Assembly: GCF_023284005.1 (NCBI RefSeq)
Contig: NZ_JAKIKS010000031.1
Coordinates: 1 to 51,741 of the forward strand
Length of the DNA: 51,741 bases
Source: Shewanella surugensis
GTDB taxonomy: Bacteria; Pseudomonadota; Gammaproteobacteria; Enterobacterales; Shewanellaceae
Direction: 5' to 3'
Shown here piece by piece: positions 16,098 through 24,565 of the stretch. The position numbers were made by a program, and so were the translations under genes. The notes beneath the pieces were generated by a model, which worked only from the letters and a program-made list of their open reading frames with translations, searched no databases and was not told the DNA's origin. Every line of letters begins with the position of its first letter. Within the stretch, counting starts at the first letter, position 1.

Positions 16098-17471
16098 TTA
16101 AATGCTGTTTAAAAGAGTCTGAAACAACTGATCGGCCGTAGAGATGATCTTGGCATTGGCTTGATACTGTTGCTGGTATTTTATGAGGTTGACGCCTTCT
16201 TCATCTAAGTTTACGCCACTGGTGCTGGACCATTGGGATTGGGCATTCATCTGTAACTGGGTACTGGTATCGGCATTTAAATTAGCTTGGCGCGCGGTGG
16301 AGCCTAATTGACCTATTTTCGCAGCAAACGCATCACCCATGCTGGTCGTTGCATTAATCGAGCCGAAGGTAAAGTTGGTATTAGCGATTTCGACGAGATC
16401 GCGTAGGTTACTGTTGTCGCCAGGTGTACTATTTTGGCCAAAGGCGAGCATATCCGAGGTAAATCCAGAGGTGAGGCCTAAGGTACCTGCTGGATTACTG
16501 GGATCATAGCTGAAGAGATCTAATTTTGGTGTGGCGCCATTAAGATCGGTACCATTTTTCAGGGTACGATTAAATTCATCGGCTAAGTTTTTCGCCATTT
16601 CATTGACGAAGGTAATAGAGTCAGCCAGATCGTTATCACGATAATCGAGTAATGCCCCCAAACTGCCCCCGGTATTTTTATCAACAGGAAAGCTTGATTG
16701 ACCAAATTGAATATTGATTTGCTTCAGTGTGGGGTTACTGGTTGACGGTGAGGTCACTAAGGTTGATTTGGTGGTGCCAGCCAGTAAAGGCTGTCCTTGA
16801 GACAGTGAGATATTCACCATACCATTACTTTCTTCAGTCACACGGATGTCAATAATATTGGCCAGATCGTCAATGGCCGCGTCGCGGCTGTCTAATAATG
16901 AAGCCGACGGTGTGCCATTATTGGCAGAAGATTGAATTTCAGAATTTAAACGGGCAATGGTTTCTATTTGGGTGTTGATTTCATTGACCGATGCCCCCAT
17001 TTGACTTTCAATTTGCGTGGTTTGCGCACTTAAACTGTCGTTAATAGAGTTGATACGTTGGCTTAATGCGTTTGCTTCATTGAGCACGCCTTGTCGATAG
17101 GCTGTCTCATTAGGTTTTTCCATTGAGGCATTGAGCGCGGCAAAGAGGGTATCTAAACCTTGGGAAATGTTATTACCATCAGTATTAAAAACGGTTTCTA
17201 CTTGACTATGATAACTTTGCTGAGTACTGGCATAACCCACACCACTACTGGTGTTCCATAATTGAGCCACTTGATATTGATCGGAAATTCGGCGAATGCC
17301 ATCGACATTCACGCCTGCACCACCGCCATAACCGCCACCGGCCACTGAGCTGGTTAACAGTTGCTGACGCGAATAACCGGGTACTGCAGCGTTGGCAACA
17401 TTATTAGAAGTGGTGTTCAAGGCCGCCATGCTGGCGGTTAACCCTGACATGCCAATATTAAGAAGGCTCAT
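16098..17471 (-). CDS. flgK: FlgK, hook-associated protein 1
   Basis: A protein of 457 residues. The N-terminus SLLNIGMSGLTASMAALNTTSNNVANAAVPGYSRQQ has the rod/hook family signature (S-N-N-VANA-x-xPGYSRQ) and the C-terminus ends YQQQYQANAKIISTADQLFQTLLNSI, as in HAP1. It is shorter than typical enterobacterial FlgK (about 550 residues), mainly in the central domain, as expected for lateral systems. It is the junction protein between hook and FlgL. The ATG follows AAGGATACAAA. The 94-bp gap to flgJ contains a 10-bp stem-loop. Confidence 0.95.
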   Translation of the reverse strand: MSLLNIGMSGLTASMAALNTTSNNVANAAVPGYSRQQLLTSSVAGGGYGGGAGVNVDGIRRISDQYQVAQLWNTSSGVGYASTQQSYHSQVETVFNTDGNNISQGLDTLFAALNASMEKPNETAYRQGVLNEANALSQRINSINDSLSAQTTQIESQMGASVNEINTQIETIARLNSEIQSSANNGTPSASLLDSRDAAIDDLANIIDIRVTEESNGMVNISLSQGQPLLAGTTKSTLVTSPSTSNPTLKQINIQFGQSSFPVDKNTGGSLGALLDYRDNDLADSITFVNEMAKNLADEFNRTLKNGTDLNGATPKLDLFSYDPSNPAGTLGLTSGFTSDMLAFGQNSTPGDNSNLRDLVEIANTNFTFGSINATTSMGDAFAAKIGQLGSTARQANLNADTSTQLQMNAQSQWSSTSGVNLDEEGVNLIKYQQQYQANAKIISTADQLFQTLLNSI

Positions 17472-17507
17472 TTTGTATCCTTAGTCTAAGTCGAACAAAG
17501 CTGCTAA

Positions 17508-17545
17508 TACCCATTCCATCAGTGGTGTATGCTCCGGAATGGGTA
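17508..17545 (-). other. Intra-operon stem-loop between flgJ and flgK
   Basis: A perfect 10-bp stem TACCCATTCC / GGAATGGGTA with an 18-nt loop. No T tract follows, so it is not a simple terminator. Confidence 0.6.
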
Positions 17546-17565
17546 CATACCGTCATGCGGCCCGT

Positions 17566-17994
17566 TTATTTCACCTTTAATGGGGTGATAAGGGCAGGTT
17601 GCATGGCTGTGGTTGATATATTGGTCGCGATATTAGCGGCGTTATTAGTTGATAATTGATTATTAGAAGCGACCGCTTCAGGGGCTGACTTAAGGGCGCT
17701 GGCCAATTGTTTAGTCATGACACTGGCAAGCCCTGTGCTTTGCATTTGGCTTAAACGTCCGGCTAACTCTGCATCATGCCAGTCGCGATATAGACTGTCT
17801 TTTTGTGCTGATAGTGGGCTATCTTCATCTGCCATGACATCGGATGCTGATCGCATCTGTTTTAACACCGTTTGCAGAAACTGCGCTTCAAATTGCTGAC
17901 TGACCAGCTTTAGTGCGCCGTATTCACCATTACTCTTGATGAGATCGGCCGCATTGGTTTGGTTTAGGTAGCTGTGTGAATTGTCGAGTTTCAT
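17566..17994 (-). CDS. flgJ: FlgJ, rod-cap protein without muramidase domain
   Basis: A protein of 142 residues made up of the N-terminal rod-binding domain only: GALKLVSQQFEAQFLQTVLKQMRSASD, then LYRDWHDAELAGRLSQ, close to the family's F-E-x-x-F-x-x-x-LK-x-MR pattern. Enterobacterial FlgJ has about 310 residues with a C-terminal peptidoglycan hydrolase. That domain is absent and the tail of about 40 residues is Ala/Asn/Thr-rich. It scaffolds rod assembly. A separate hydrolase must open the wall for the rod, possibly one serving the primary flagellum. It sits between flgI and flgK as usual. Confidence 0.92.
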   Translation of the reverse strand: MKLDNSHSYLNQTNAADLIKSNGEYGALKLVSQQFEAQFLQTVLKQMRSASDVMADEDSPLSAQKDSLYRDWHDAELAGRLSQMQSTGLASVMTKQLASALKSAPEAVASNNQLSTNNAANIATNISTTAMQPALITPLKVK

Positions 17995-18021
17995 GAGTTC
18001 ACCATCAATGATTATTTTTTA

Positions 18022-18064
18022 AAGCAAGCTTAACGCTATTCATTTTTAAGCGATAAGCTTGCTT
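18022..18064 (-). other. Intra-operon stem-loop between flgI and flgJ
   Basis: Arms 18022-18037 (AAGCAAGCTTAACGCT) and 18049-18064 pair at 15 of 16 positions around an 11-nt loop. There is no long T tract on either side. Confidence 0.65.
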
Positions 18065-18098
18065 GATTTACATTTATTATTTTAACTTTATATCGCTG

Positions 18099-19229
18099 TT
18101 AAATAACAACCAATTCGGCTTCTAAAGAGCCTGCTTCATCTAGCGCTTGTAAAATAGACATCAAGTCCATGGGTGAGGCGCCAAGGCTGTTAATGGCTCT
18201 TACAATTTCTTCTAATGCCACACCTTCTTCCCAGACAAACATGTGGCCGCTGCCAGTGTCGAGACTCACTTGGCTATCGGTAGTCACTACCGTACGGCCT
18301 TGCGCAACCCCATAAATAGCACTGTTAGGTTGACTGACTTGCGGCTTTTCTATGATGCTGACCGTCAAGTTACCGTGACTCACCGCCGCTTTACGAACGA
18401 CGACGCCGCCACCCATAACCACTGTACCTGTACGACTATTGAAGACCACTCGAGGGGGTTTACGTCCTTGAAGGATCTGTAATTCCTCTAGCATTGACAT
18501 GAAGGTGATGCGTTCTCTATGTGATTTTGGTGCACGTACGAGCACTTTTCCTTTGCTGTCAGCTTGGGCCACATTGGGGCCGAAGAGATCGTTAATGGCG
18601 CGTTCAATATTACGCGCGGTTTTAAAGCTAGGGGCACGTAAGTTTAGAATGATGTGATCTTTATTGTGAAAGTTGCTGGGAATTTCCGCTTCTAGGATCG
18701 CCCCGTTGGGGATTTTACCGACTGTGGTGATATTGACGGAAATAGAGGTGCCATTTCGCCCTTGGGCAGATACGCCACCGACAACGAGATTACCTTGACC
18801 TACGGCATAAATTTCACCGTCAACCCCTTTAAGTGGGGTCATCAATAAGCTACCACCACGTAAGCTTTTGGCATCACCCAACGAAGAAACGGTAATGTCG
18901 ATGGTTTGTCCAGGGCTGGTGAGTGCAGGGACGGTGGCATGGACAGCGACTGCCGCGACATTCTTGAGCTTAGGGTCTATTCTATCATCAAGTTGTACGC
19001 CAAATTGCTTTAACATGTTGACCACAGATTGGCTGGTAAATTTGACCTGAGTGCGATCGCCCGTACCGTTCAAACCGACCACTAAGCCGTAACCGACAAG
19101 TTGGTTACCTCGAATACCTTGTACATCAACGATATCCATTAAGTAACGTGTTTGTGCGGATTCTTGGGCCACAGAGGGGCCTGTTGCAAGCATCAAAAAC
19201 AAACTGGTTAATAGTGTTATTTTTTTCAT
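18099..19229 (-). CDS. flgI: FlgI, flagellar P-ring protein
   Basis: A protein of 376 residues from the ATG at 19229, chosen because AAGGAAGGGGAAA precedes it and a normal signal peptide follows (MKKITLLTSLFLMLATGPSVAQ). An upstream start at 19298 would overlap flgH and spoil the signal. The typical P-ring run is present: RYLMDIVDVQGIRGNQLVGYGLVVGL, GDRTQVKFT and the C-terminal ATSPMDL-like region (INSLGASPMDLMSILQALDEAGSLEAELVVI). It is a periplasmic ring around the rod in the peptidoglycan. Its neighbour MotY probably adds the T ring onto it. Confidence 0.96.
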   Translation of the reverse strand: MKKITLLTSLFLMLATGPSVAQESAQTRYLMDIVDVQGIRGNQLVGYGLVVGLNGTGDRTQVKFTSQSVVNMLKQFGVQLDDRIDPKLKNVAAVAVHATVPALTSPGQTIDITVSSLGDAKSLRGGSLLMTPLKGVDGEIYAVGQGNLVVGGVSAQGRNGTSISVNITTVGKIPNGAILEAEIPSNFHNKDHIILNLRAPSFKTARNIERAINDLFGPNVAQADSKGKVLVRAPKSHRERITFMSMLEELQILQGRKPPRVVFNSRTGTVVMGGGVVVRKAAVSHGNLTVSIIEKPQVSQPNSAIYGVAQGRTVVTTDSQVSLDTGSGHMFVWEEGVALEEIVRAINSLGASPMDLMSILQALDEAGSLEAELVVI

Positions 19230-19282
19230 TTTCCCCTTCCTTGCTGAAGTGAGGAGCCTTGGGAGCTGGATTAAATATCGCA

Positions 19283-19945
19283 TCATAATGGGAACCAAGG
19301 GCTATTGAAGTAGCGGGCAGCCCAGCCCATATTATTACTATCGGCAATGGCACCTTTGCCGCCATAAATGATACGAGCATCAGCAATTCTTTGAGAAGAG
19401 ATCGTGTTGTCGGTACCGATATCATCGATACGAATAAGACCAATCAAACGCAAAAATTCATCACCTTGATTGAGCCTTAACCACTTTTCACCACGAATAA
19501 GCAATGCACCATTGGGTAGTACCTTAGCGACTGTCACAGTAATGGACCCAGACAGTTGATTCTGCTGAGTACTTGAGCCGCGGCCATCAAACCCTCGACC
19601 AAAAGAACCGTCGGCACTGGCTGAATATCCATTGCCATCGATATCTGAGGTTAAACCGAAACCCATTTGTTGATCTTTGCTGGTTGAAGTATCGGCTCGT
19701 TTGCTTGAAAAGGTTTTTTCATCCAAAGCAACGGTGAGAATGTCACCTTCTCGAAAAGCGCGCTTATCTTTAAACAGGGTTAACATATAACCCTGACGAT
19801 AGAGGCTGCCATCTTTTGCCTCAGGTAGGCTGTAATCGATTTCTGGTGGTGCCCATTCCGCTTGGCCTGGTTGAGTCTCGGCCTCTGGAAAATGGGCTGC
19901 ACAACCAGATAATAATAACAGAACTCCTATCCATAAATGACGCAT
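19283..19945 (-). CDS. flgH: FlgH, flagellar L-ring lipoprotein
   Basis: A protein of 220 residues. The lipobox LLLSGC is at residues 11-16, for lipid attachment and outer-membrane targeting. Family motifs are visible: GSLY-R-QGYMLTLFKDKRAFREGDILTVALDEKTFSSKRADTSTSKD, and ITVTVAKVLPNGALLIRGEKWLRLNQGDEFLRLIGLIRIDDI. It forms the outer-membrane bushing together with the P ring. It ends 54 bp before the chosen flgI start and follows flgG with a 48-bp gap. Confidence 0.96.
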   Translation of the reverse strand: MRHLWIGVLLLLSGCAAHFPEAETQPGQAEWAPPEIDYSLPEAKDGSLYRQGYMLTLFKDKRAFREGDILTVALDEKTFSSKRADTSTSKDQQMGFGLTSDIDGNGYSASADGSFGRGFDGRGSSTQQNQLSGSITVTVAKVLPNGALLIRGEKWLRLNQGDEFLRLIGLIRIDDIGTDNTISSQRIADARIIYGGKGAIADSNNMGWAARYFNSPWFPL

Positions 19946-19993
19946 CTGTTTCCCTTATCGTATTGGTGTAAAGTGGCACAACATCAGTTTCGA

Positions 19994-20779
19994 TTAAAGA
20001 GACTGGTTGAGAAATTTAAGCATGTCGTCTGAAGCTGAAACGACTTTCGCATTCATTTCATAGGCTCTTTGGGTTGAGATCATTTCAACCATTTCTTCCA
20101 CAACATTCACGTTAGCGCCTTCTAAAGATCCTTGTCTTAGTTGACCCATTGCTTGATCGCCTGCAATACCTTCAATGGCTGCGCCAGACGCCGATGTTTC
20201 ACGGTATAAGCTGTCACCACGGGCTTCTAAACCGGTTGGGTTAGTGAAGTTAACGAGCGTGATTTGCCCGAGTTCTTGTGAGTCGCTATTACCTGCGATT
20301 TGCGCTGATACGGTACCGTCTGAGGCGATGGTAATGTTGAGTGCATCTTCAGGTATTTCGATGTTAGGCACTAAAGGCAAGCCTTGAGAAGTGACGATGA
20401 TGCCTTCGCTGCTACGATAAAATTGTCCATTACGAGTGTAACCAATATCACCGTTGGCTTCTTCAATCTGGAAGAAACCTTGACCTTCAATCGCTAAGTC
20501 AAGTTGTTGATTAGTGGTGAGCATATCACCGGTAGTGAAGACTTTTTGGGTACCGACAACACGCGTACCTGTACCCAGTTGTAGGCCTGAAGGTAGCTGA
20601 TTGAGTTCATCAACTTGCCCACCGGGTTGACGCTGTACTTGATAGAAAAGATCGTTAAAGGCGACGCGGTCACGTTTAAAACCTGTGGTATTCACGTTAG
20701 CCAAGTTGTTGGCTATGGTGGTCATTTTCACATCTTGAGCCGTTAGGCCTGTTTTACTTACCCATAATGCTGATTGCAT
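19994..20779 (-). CDS. flgG: FlgG, distal rod protein
   Basis: A protein of 261 residues, the normal FlgG length. The N-terminus MQSALWVSKTGLTAQDVKMTTIANNLANVNTTGFKRDRVAF and the C-terminus VEEMVEMISTQRAYEMNAKVVSASDDMLKFLNQSL are canonical distal-rod termini. The core includes GDMLTTNQQLDLAIEGQGFFQI. An AAGGA site precedes the ATG. It assembles beyond FlgF and inside the P and L rings, through the flagellar export gate. Operon order flgF-flgG-flgH is conserved. Confidence 0.97.
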   Translation of the reverse strand: MQSALWVSKTGLTAQDVKMTTIANNLANVNTTGFKRDRVAFNDLFYQVQRQPGGQVDELNQLPSGLQLGTGTRVVGTQKVFTTGDMLTTNQQLDLAIEGQGFFQIEEANGDIGYTRNGQFYRSSEGIIVTSQGLPLVPNIEIPEDALNITIASDGTVSAQIAGNSDSQELGQITLVNFTNPTGLEARGDSLYRETSASGAAIEGIAGDQAMGQLRQGSLEGANVNVVEEMVEMISTQRAYEMNAKVVSASDDMLKFLNQSL

Positions 20780-20790
20780 TTTCTTATCCT

Positions 20791-21525
20791 TTAAGCGTTT
20801 CGGATCAGGCGGTTGCCTGCTTCGGCTAATTTTTCGGCGCTTTTCATCAATTTGACTTGAATTTCAAATTGGCGAGTGAGATCCATAGAGGCGATGAGTT
20901 CAGAAACGGCTTGGACGTTACTGGCCTCAAGAAAACCACTGTCGACTAGCACTGAGCCGTCGGCTTTTAATGGATTGCCATCACGGCTGTAAAAAAGACC
21001 GTCTTGTCCTTTTTTCATGGTATCCAATTCAGGGTTCACCATTTTGAGTTGCGCGATTTGTTCAATAATGCCGCCCTCAGAGCCTAGAATGCTAATGCGT
21101 CCATCATCACCCACAAACAGATCGCGATATTCAGGTAATACAATAGGGCCATTTAGACCTTGAACCACGCGGCCATCGACAGTGAGTTGGCCTGTTGCGT
21201 CAGGAACGATGGCACCTGAACGGGTATAAGCTTCGCCAGCATCTGTCATGACAGTGAACATGCCATGATCGCGAATGGCTAAGTCTAATTTGCGGCCTGT
21301 CGGGTTAAGTGCGCCTGCTTGTTTGTTAAAACCTGCATCTTCAGTTTGCGCTAATACTCGCGTTCTTAAACTGTTGCCTGTCGGCGTAATGACTTGCGCG
21401 TTAACGCGCTCTAAATCAGCTTTAAATCCTGTGGTATCAGCGTTAGCTAAGTTGTTAGCGCGAATGGATTGGGCTTCCATTATTCGCGCCGCACCTGTGG
21501 CCGCTGTGTATAACATTCTATCCAT
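20791..21525 (-). CDS. flgF: FlgF, proximal rod protein
   Basis: A protein of 244 residues. It has the N-terminal RANNLANADTTGFKADL hook/rod motif and the C-terminal ELIASMDLTRQFEIQVKLMKSAEKLAEAGNRLIRNA, where FlgF proteins have LV-x-MI-x-x-R-x-F-E-x-Q-x-K. It is separated from flgG by 11 bp. It builds the rod with FlgB, FlgC and FlgG. The 81-bp gap to flgE holds a short stem-loop. Confidence 0.95.
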   Translation of the reverse strand: MDRMLYTAATGAARIMEAQSIRANNLANADTTGFKADLERVNAQVITPTGNSLRTRVLAQTEDAGFNKQAGALNPTGRKLDLAIRDHGMFTVMTDAGEAYTRSGAIVPDATGQLTVDGRVVQGLNGPIVLPEYRDLFVGDDGRISILGSEGGIIEQIAQLKMVNPELDTMKKGQDGLFYSRDGNPLKADGSVLVDSGFLEASNVQAVSELIASMDLTRQFEIQVKLMKSAEKLAEAGNRLIRNA

Positions 21526-21566
21526 GCTTCATTCCTTAAACCTATAAATGTATTTAATGCATCTAA

Positions 21567-21595
21567 CAGGCTGAACTCATTAAAAGTGCAGCCTG
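21567..21595 (-). other. Intra-operon stem-loop between flgE and flgF
   Basis: A 7-bp stem CAGGCTG / CAGCCTG around a 15-nt loop. Confidence 0.45.
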
Positions 21596-21606
21596 AAACA
21601 AAGAGA

Positions 21607-22815
21607 TTAAATTGCGTTCAATAGGGCTTGTTGCATGGTGGAATTAGCATCCAGTACTTTGGCGTTGGATTGATAATTACGCTGGGCTGTCATCAGGCTA
21701 ACCATTTCGGCTGTGGTATCGACATTGGAGCCTTCAAGGTAACCTGAACTAATGCCGCCTAATGTACCGGTTGTCGGTGAGCCCATCACTGCTTGGCCAG
21801 CTTGGTTTGTTGCTGTCCAAGCATTGTTACTGACTGGAGTCAGTCCGTTAGGATTGTTAAAGTCGGCTAAGACTACTTGGCCTTGAAGTTGCTCTTGACC
21901 ATTGGTGTAAGTGCCATACAGCATACCGTTCTCGTCGAGACGTATACCGTTTAGTTCGCCTGAGGTATAACCATTCTGGCTAAGGCCTGAGTTGTTATAA
22001 TCTTTAGCGTATTGGGTGGTATTGGTATAGCTTAAAGCAATCGTTAGGTCGTCCACACCGGCAATAATGGCAGGATTAGTGGTGCTAGTAATGTTCAGTG
22101 TCTTAGCGGCACCGGTATTTAGTGTGCCATCATTGTTGAACGTCAGATTATTGGTGTCGACAAGCTCGCCATCCATCATGTAATTAACGGTCCAAGCATT
22201 GTCGGCGGTTTTGATATGATATTCGGTTAGTGCGTGCTCAGCGCCAAGTGAGTCGTTGACGGTGACGGTGGTTGTTGAGTGATAAGTGGTTGCGTCTGCG
22301 GCATCGAATGGGGTGACAGTGAGATCGATAGCGTCGACGGTTGAATCCCAGTTAGAGACGATACCAACGGCGGTGGTTGGATTCGCAGCTAGTGAGCCTG
22401 ATTGTATTTGCAGATCACTGATGGTACCGTTTTGTAGCTGTTTCGCCGTATTAACAGGGTAACCTTGTAGGCGGTTACCGGCAGGATCGACGACAAAACC
22501 ATTGGCATCTTGATTAAACATACCGGCGCGGGCATATAAGGTGCTGCCATCTTGACCAGAGAGCACGAAGAAACCATCACCTTGAATACCTAAGTCGAGT
22601 TCACGACCTGTGTAACTCAACGTGCCGCCAGTAGAGAAGTTTTGCGTGGTCGACATCACGTTAACACCACCGGCTTGACCGCCGTTATAGATGGCGGCAA
22701 ATTCACTGCGTCCGCCTCTAAAACCCACGGTTGAAGCATTGGAAATATTATTACTGATAGTGTTTAAATCTTGTGTCGTTGCTTGTAGGCCACTGAGTGC
22801 GATGTTGTAAGACAT
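21607..22815 (-). CDS. flgE: FlgE, hook protein
   Basis: A protein of 402 residues. The N-terminus MSYNIALSGLQATTQDLNTISNNISNASTVGFRGGRSEFAAIY and the C-terminus TAEMVSLMTAQRNYQSNAKVLDANSTMQQALLNAI are typical hook termini. The Thr/Asn-rich central region is the surface-exposed hook domain. It polymerises under the FlgD cap into the universal joint, with length set by a hook-length controller not identified here. It is 62 bp downstream of flgD. Confidence 0.96.
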   Translation of the reverse strand: MSYNIALSGLQATTQDLNTISNNISNASTVGFRGGRSEFAAIYNGGQAGGVNVMSTTQNFSTGGTLSYTGRELDLGIQGDGFFVLSGQDGSTLYARAGMFNQDANGFVVDPAGNRLQGYPVNTAKQLQNGTISDLQIQSGSLAANPTTAVGIVSNWDSTVDAIDLTVTPFDAADATTYHSTTTVTVNDSLGAEHALTEYHIKTADNAWTVNYMMDGELVDTNNLTFNNDGTLNTGAAKTLNITSTTNPAIIAGVDDLTIALSYTNTTQYAKDYNNSGLSQNGYTSGELNGIRLDENGMLYGTYTNGQEQLQGQVVLADFNNPNGLTPVSNNAWTATNQAGQAVMGSPTTGTLGGISSGYLEGSNVDTTAEMVSLMTAQRNYQSNAKVLDANSTMQQALLNAI

Positions 22816-22876
22816 AGAATGGAACCCTTATTAAATCTTATTGAAGTTAATTAAACGCTGTTTTTAAGAAGCTCAA

Positions 22877-23536
22877 TTAAGAAACTTCAGATATTTCAAG
22901 AACAGAGACTGTTCCTAGTCCATAGCCGAGTTCGGCCATCATCATGCCTGATGCACTGGCAAAGTGAATCTTTTCAATCGGTGCTTGTACAAAGGTTTTC
23001 AAGCTGGTGGATTCATCACCGGTTGTGGCTTTAGCTTGCAGTTTGTATTCACCTTTGGGTAATCCTAATACTTGAGGATCGATATTAAAGGCGACATCAC
23101 CACTACCTTGCGCGCCCAAGTTAATGGTGTGGGCTACGACTCCGTTGACATCAACAATATCGATGCTGACAGCGGAGGTGGCATTCTCTAAATACACTTT
23201 ACCTTCAATGCTCTCACTATCAGCTTCAATTGTTAGCGAATCGGCTGCGACCATGGCATCTTTGCCAATGAGGTTTGCGGATTGCACTATGCCCATGTTT
23301 TCAATCATCACCATTTGGGTGTTTTGATCTGAGCGCATTTTTTCCATGCTTTCTACTTGTGAGAACTGTGCCAGTTGTGACACATATTCTGTGCCATCGA
23401 TGGGATTCGTTGGGTCTTGGTTTTTAATTTGGGCAATCATCAGGGTCATGAATTCGTTGGTTAGCGCACTTGAACTGTTTGCACTGGTCGCGACTTCAGG
23501 GGTGTTATAACTGCTAGATAACGCATTAACATTCAT
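22877..23536 (-). CDS. flgD: FlgD, hook-cap (hook assembly) protein
   Basis: A protein of 219 residues. The signature LTNEFMTLMIAQIKNQDPTNPIDGTEYVSQLAQFSQVESMEKM is at about residues 25-70, followed by a Tudor/FnIII-like C-terminal half. It caps the growing hook and is discarded on completion. Only 1 bp separates it from flgC, so translation is probably coupled. Confidence 0.96.
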   Translation of the reverse strand: MNVNALSSSYNTPEVATSANSSSALTNEFMTLMIAQIKNQDPTNPIDGTEYVSQLAQFSQVESMEKMRSDQNTQMVMIENMGIVQSANLIGKDAMVAADSLTIEADSESIEGKVYLENATSAVSIDIVDVNGVVAHTINLGAQGSGDVAFNIDPQVLGLPKGEYKLQAKATTGDESTSLKTFVQAPIEKIHFASASGMMMAELGYGLGTVSVLEISEVS

Positions 23537-23537
23537 C

Positions 23538-23954
23538 TTATTTTGCTCCTAGTTGTAATAGACCTTGCTGCATTGAGCGAGCACGATTCATGACTTCTAC
23601 ACTGGTTTCAAAGGCGCGGCTGGCGGCCATCATGTCAGCCATTTCATCGACGGTATTGACGTTGGAATAGGCAACATAGCCTTGTTCATTCGCAAAAGGA
23701 TGATCCGGTTCATAGCGCATATCCAGAGGCGCATCGGTTTCAACAATGGCAGCCACTTCAACTTGAGCGCCAGTAACATGGCCGTCGACTTGGTTATAAA
23801 TAGTCGAAAAAATAGGTTTCAATGCTCTATAAGCATCATCGGGATTTTTTGCTGCAGCACCTGCGTTGGCAAGATTACTGGCAACGGTGTTTAGGCGAAT
23901 ACTTTGCGCATTCATGCCGGCACCCGCGATTTGATAGATTTCTCCAAATGACAT
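23538..23954 (-). CDS. flgC: FlgC, proximal rod protein
   Basis: A protein of 138 residues. The N-terminus IYQIAGAGMNAQSIRLNTVASNLANAG and the C-terminus VDEMADMMAASRAFETSVEVMNRARSMQQGLLQLG match the family. The central YSNVNTVDEM is the usual FlgC element. It follows flgB by 8 bp and is coupled with flgD. Confidence 0.96.
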   Translation of the reverse strand: MSFGEIYQIAGAGMNAQSIRLNTVASNLANAGAAAKNPDDAYRALKPIFSTIYNQVDGHVTGAQVEVAAIVETDAPLDMRYEPDHPFANEQGYVAYSNVNTVDEMADMMAASRAFETSVEVMNRARSMQQGLLQLGAK

Positions 23955-23962
23955 ATGACTTC

Positions 23963-24313
23963 CTACTGTCCTTCAATGGCGGACTTGAGTCCGGCGATTT
24001 TCATATTAAGAAAAGTAAGGCTGGTTTGATAATCCATGGCGTTTTGAGAAAATCTGGCCTGTTCTTTTCCAAGTTCAACGGTGTTTTGATCAGCTGAAGT
24101 TTGATAAGGGATGCGATAACCCATGTCATAATCACGATCCGGAACCATACCAGCATTGACTTGTGACATTACGGAACCGAAATCAAGATCTCGCGCCTTA
24201 TAACCAGGGGTTTCTGCATTGGCTAAGTTTCCTGCTAGTACCTTGCTTCGTTCTACCCTAAAATCCAGTGCCTGGGGATGAATACCCAGTGCTGCATCAA
24301 GATTAATGGCCAT
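23963..24313 (-). CDS. flgB: FlgB, proximal rod protein
   Basis: A protein of 116 residues from the ATG at 24313, chosen for the CGAGGAG site seven nt upstream. The longer frame to 24379 has no ribosome site and adds an atypical leader. Motifs: RVERSKVLAGNLANAETPGYKARDLDF at the N-terminus, and YQTSLTFLNMKIAGLKSAIEGQ at the C-terminus. It is the first gene of the rod-hook operon and lies behind a sigma54-like promoter. Confidence 0.95.
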   Translation of the reverse strand: MAINLDAALGIHPQALDFRVERSKVLAGNLANAETPGYKARDLDFGSVMSQVNAGMVPDRDYDMGYRIPYQTSADQNTVELGKEQARFSQNAMDYQTSLTFLNMKIAGLKSAIEGQ

Positions 24314-24374
24314 TATCGGCTCCTCGTAATAAAAGTAATTAATGCTGTATGTTTCCGTGAATGAATCGTTAGTA

Positions 24375-24390
24375 TTCAATTAACATGCCA
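24375..24390 (-). promoter_or_regulatory. Sigma54-like promoter of the flgB operon
   Basis: Minus strand: TGGCAT, 5 nt, TTGAA, against the consensus TGGCAC-N5-TTGCA. The spacing is exact, with one mismatch in each box. It lies about 64 bp upstream of the flgB start. It fits activation by the LafK-type enhancer-binding protein encoded in the same window. Confidence 0.45.
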
Positions 24391-24565
24391 ACTATTTTAA
24401 TTCTTTATTGTTAGTGGCTTATGATTATTACCAGTCAGGAGTAGGAATGCTCACTTCCTCTTTTTTTCACAGACTGCCTATTCGTTTCCGCTTTTTGCTG
24501 GGATGAATTTAGAAACTTGCATCTGAGGCTAGCTTGGGTATATTGCATGGCATATTTTATTCAAA

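Noticed and set aside
17998..18011. Copy of the CACCATCAATGA edge seen at 14022, suggesting a dispersed repeat
   Set aside because: Only 12-13 bases are shared and here they coincide with the flgJ ribosome-site region, so chance is likely.
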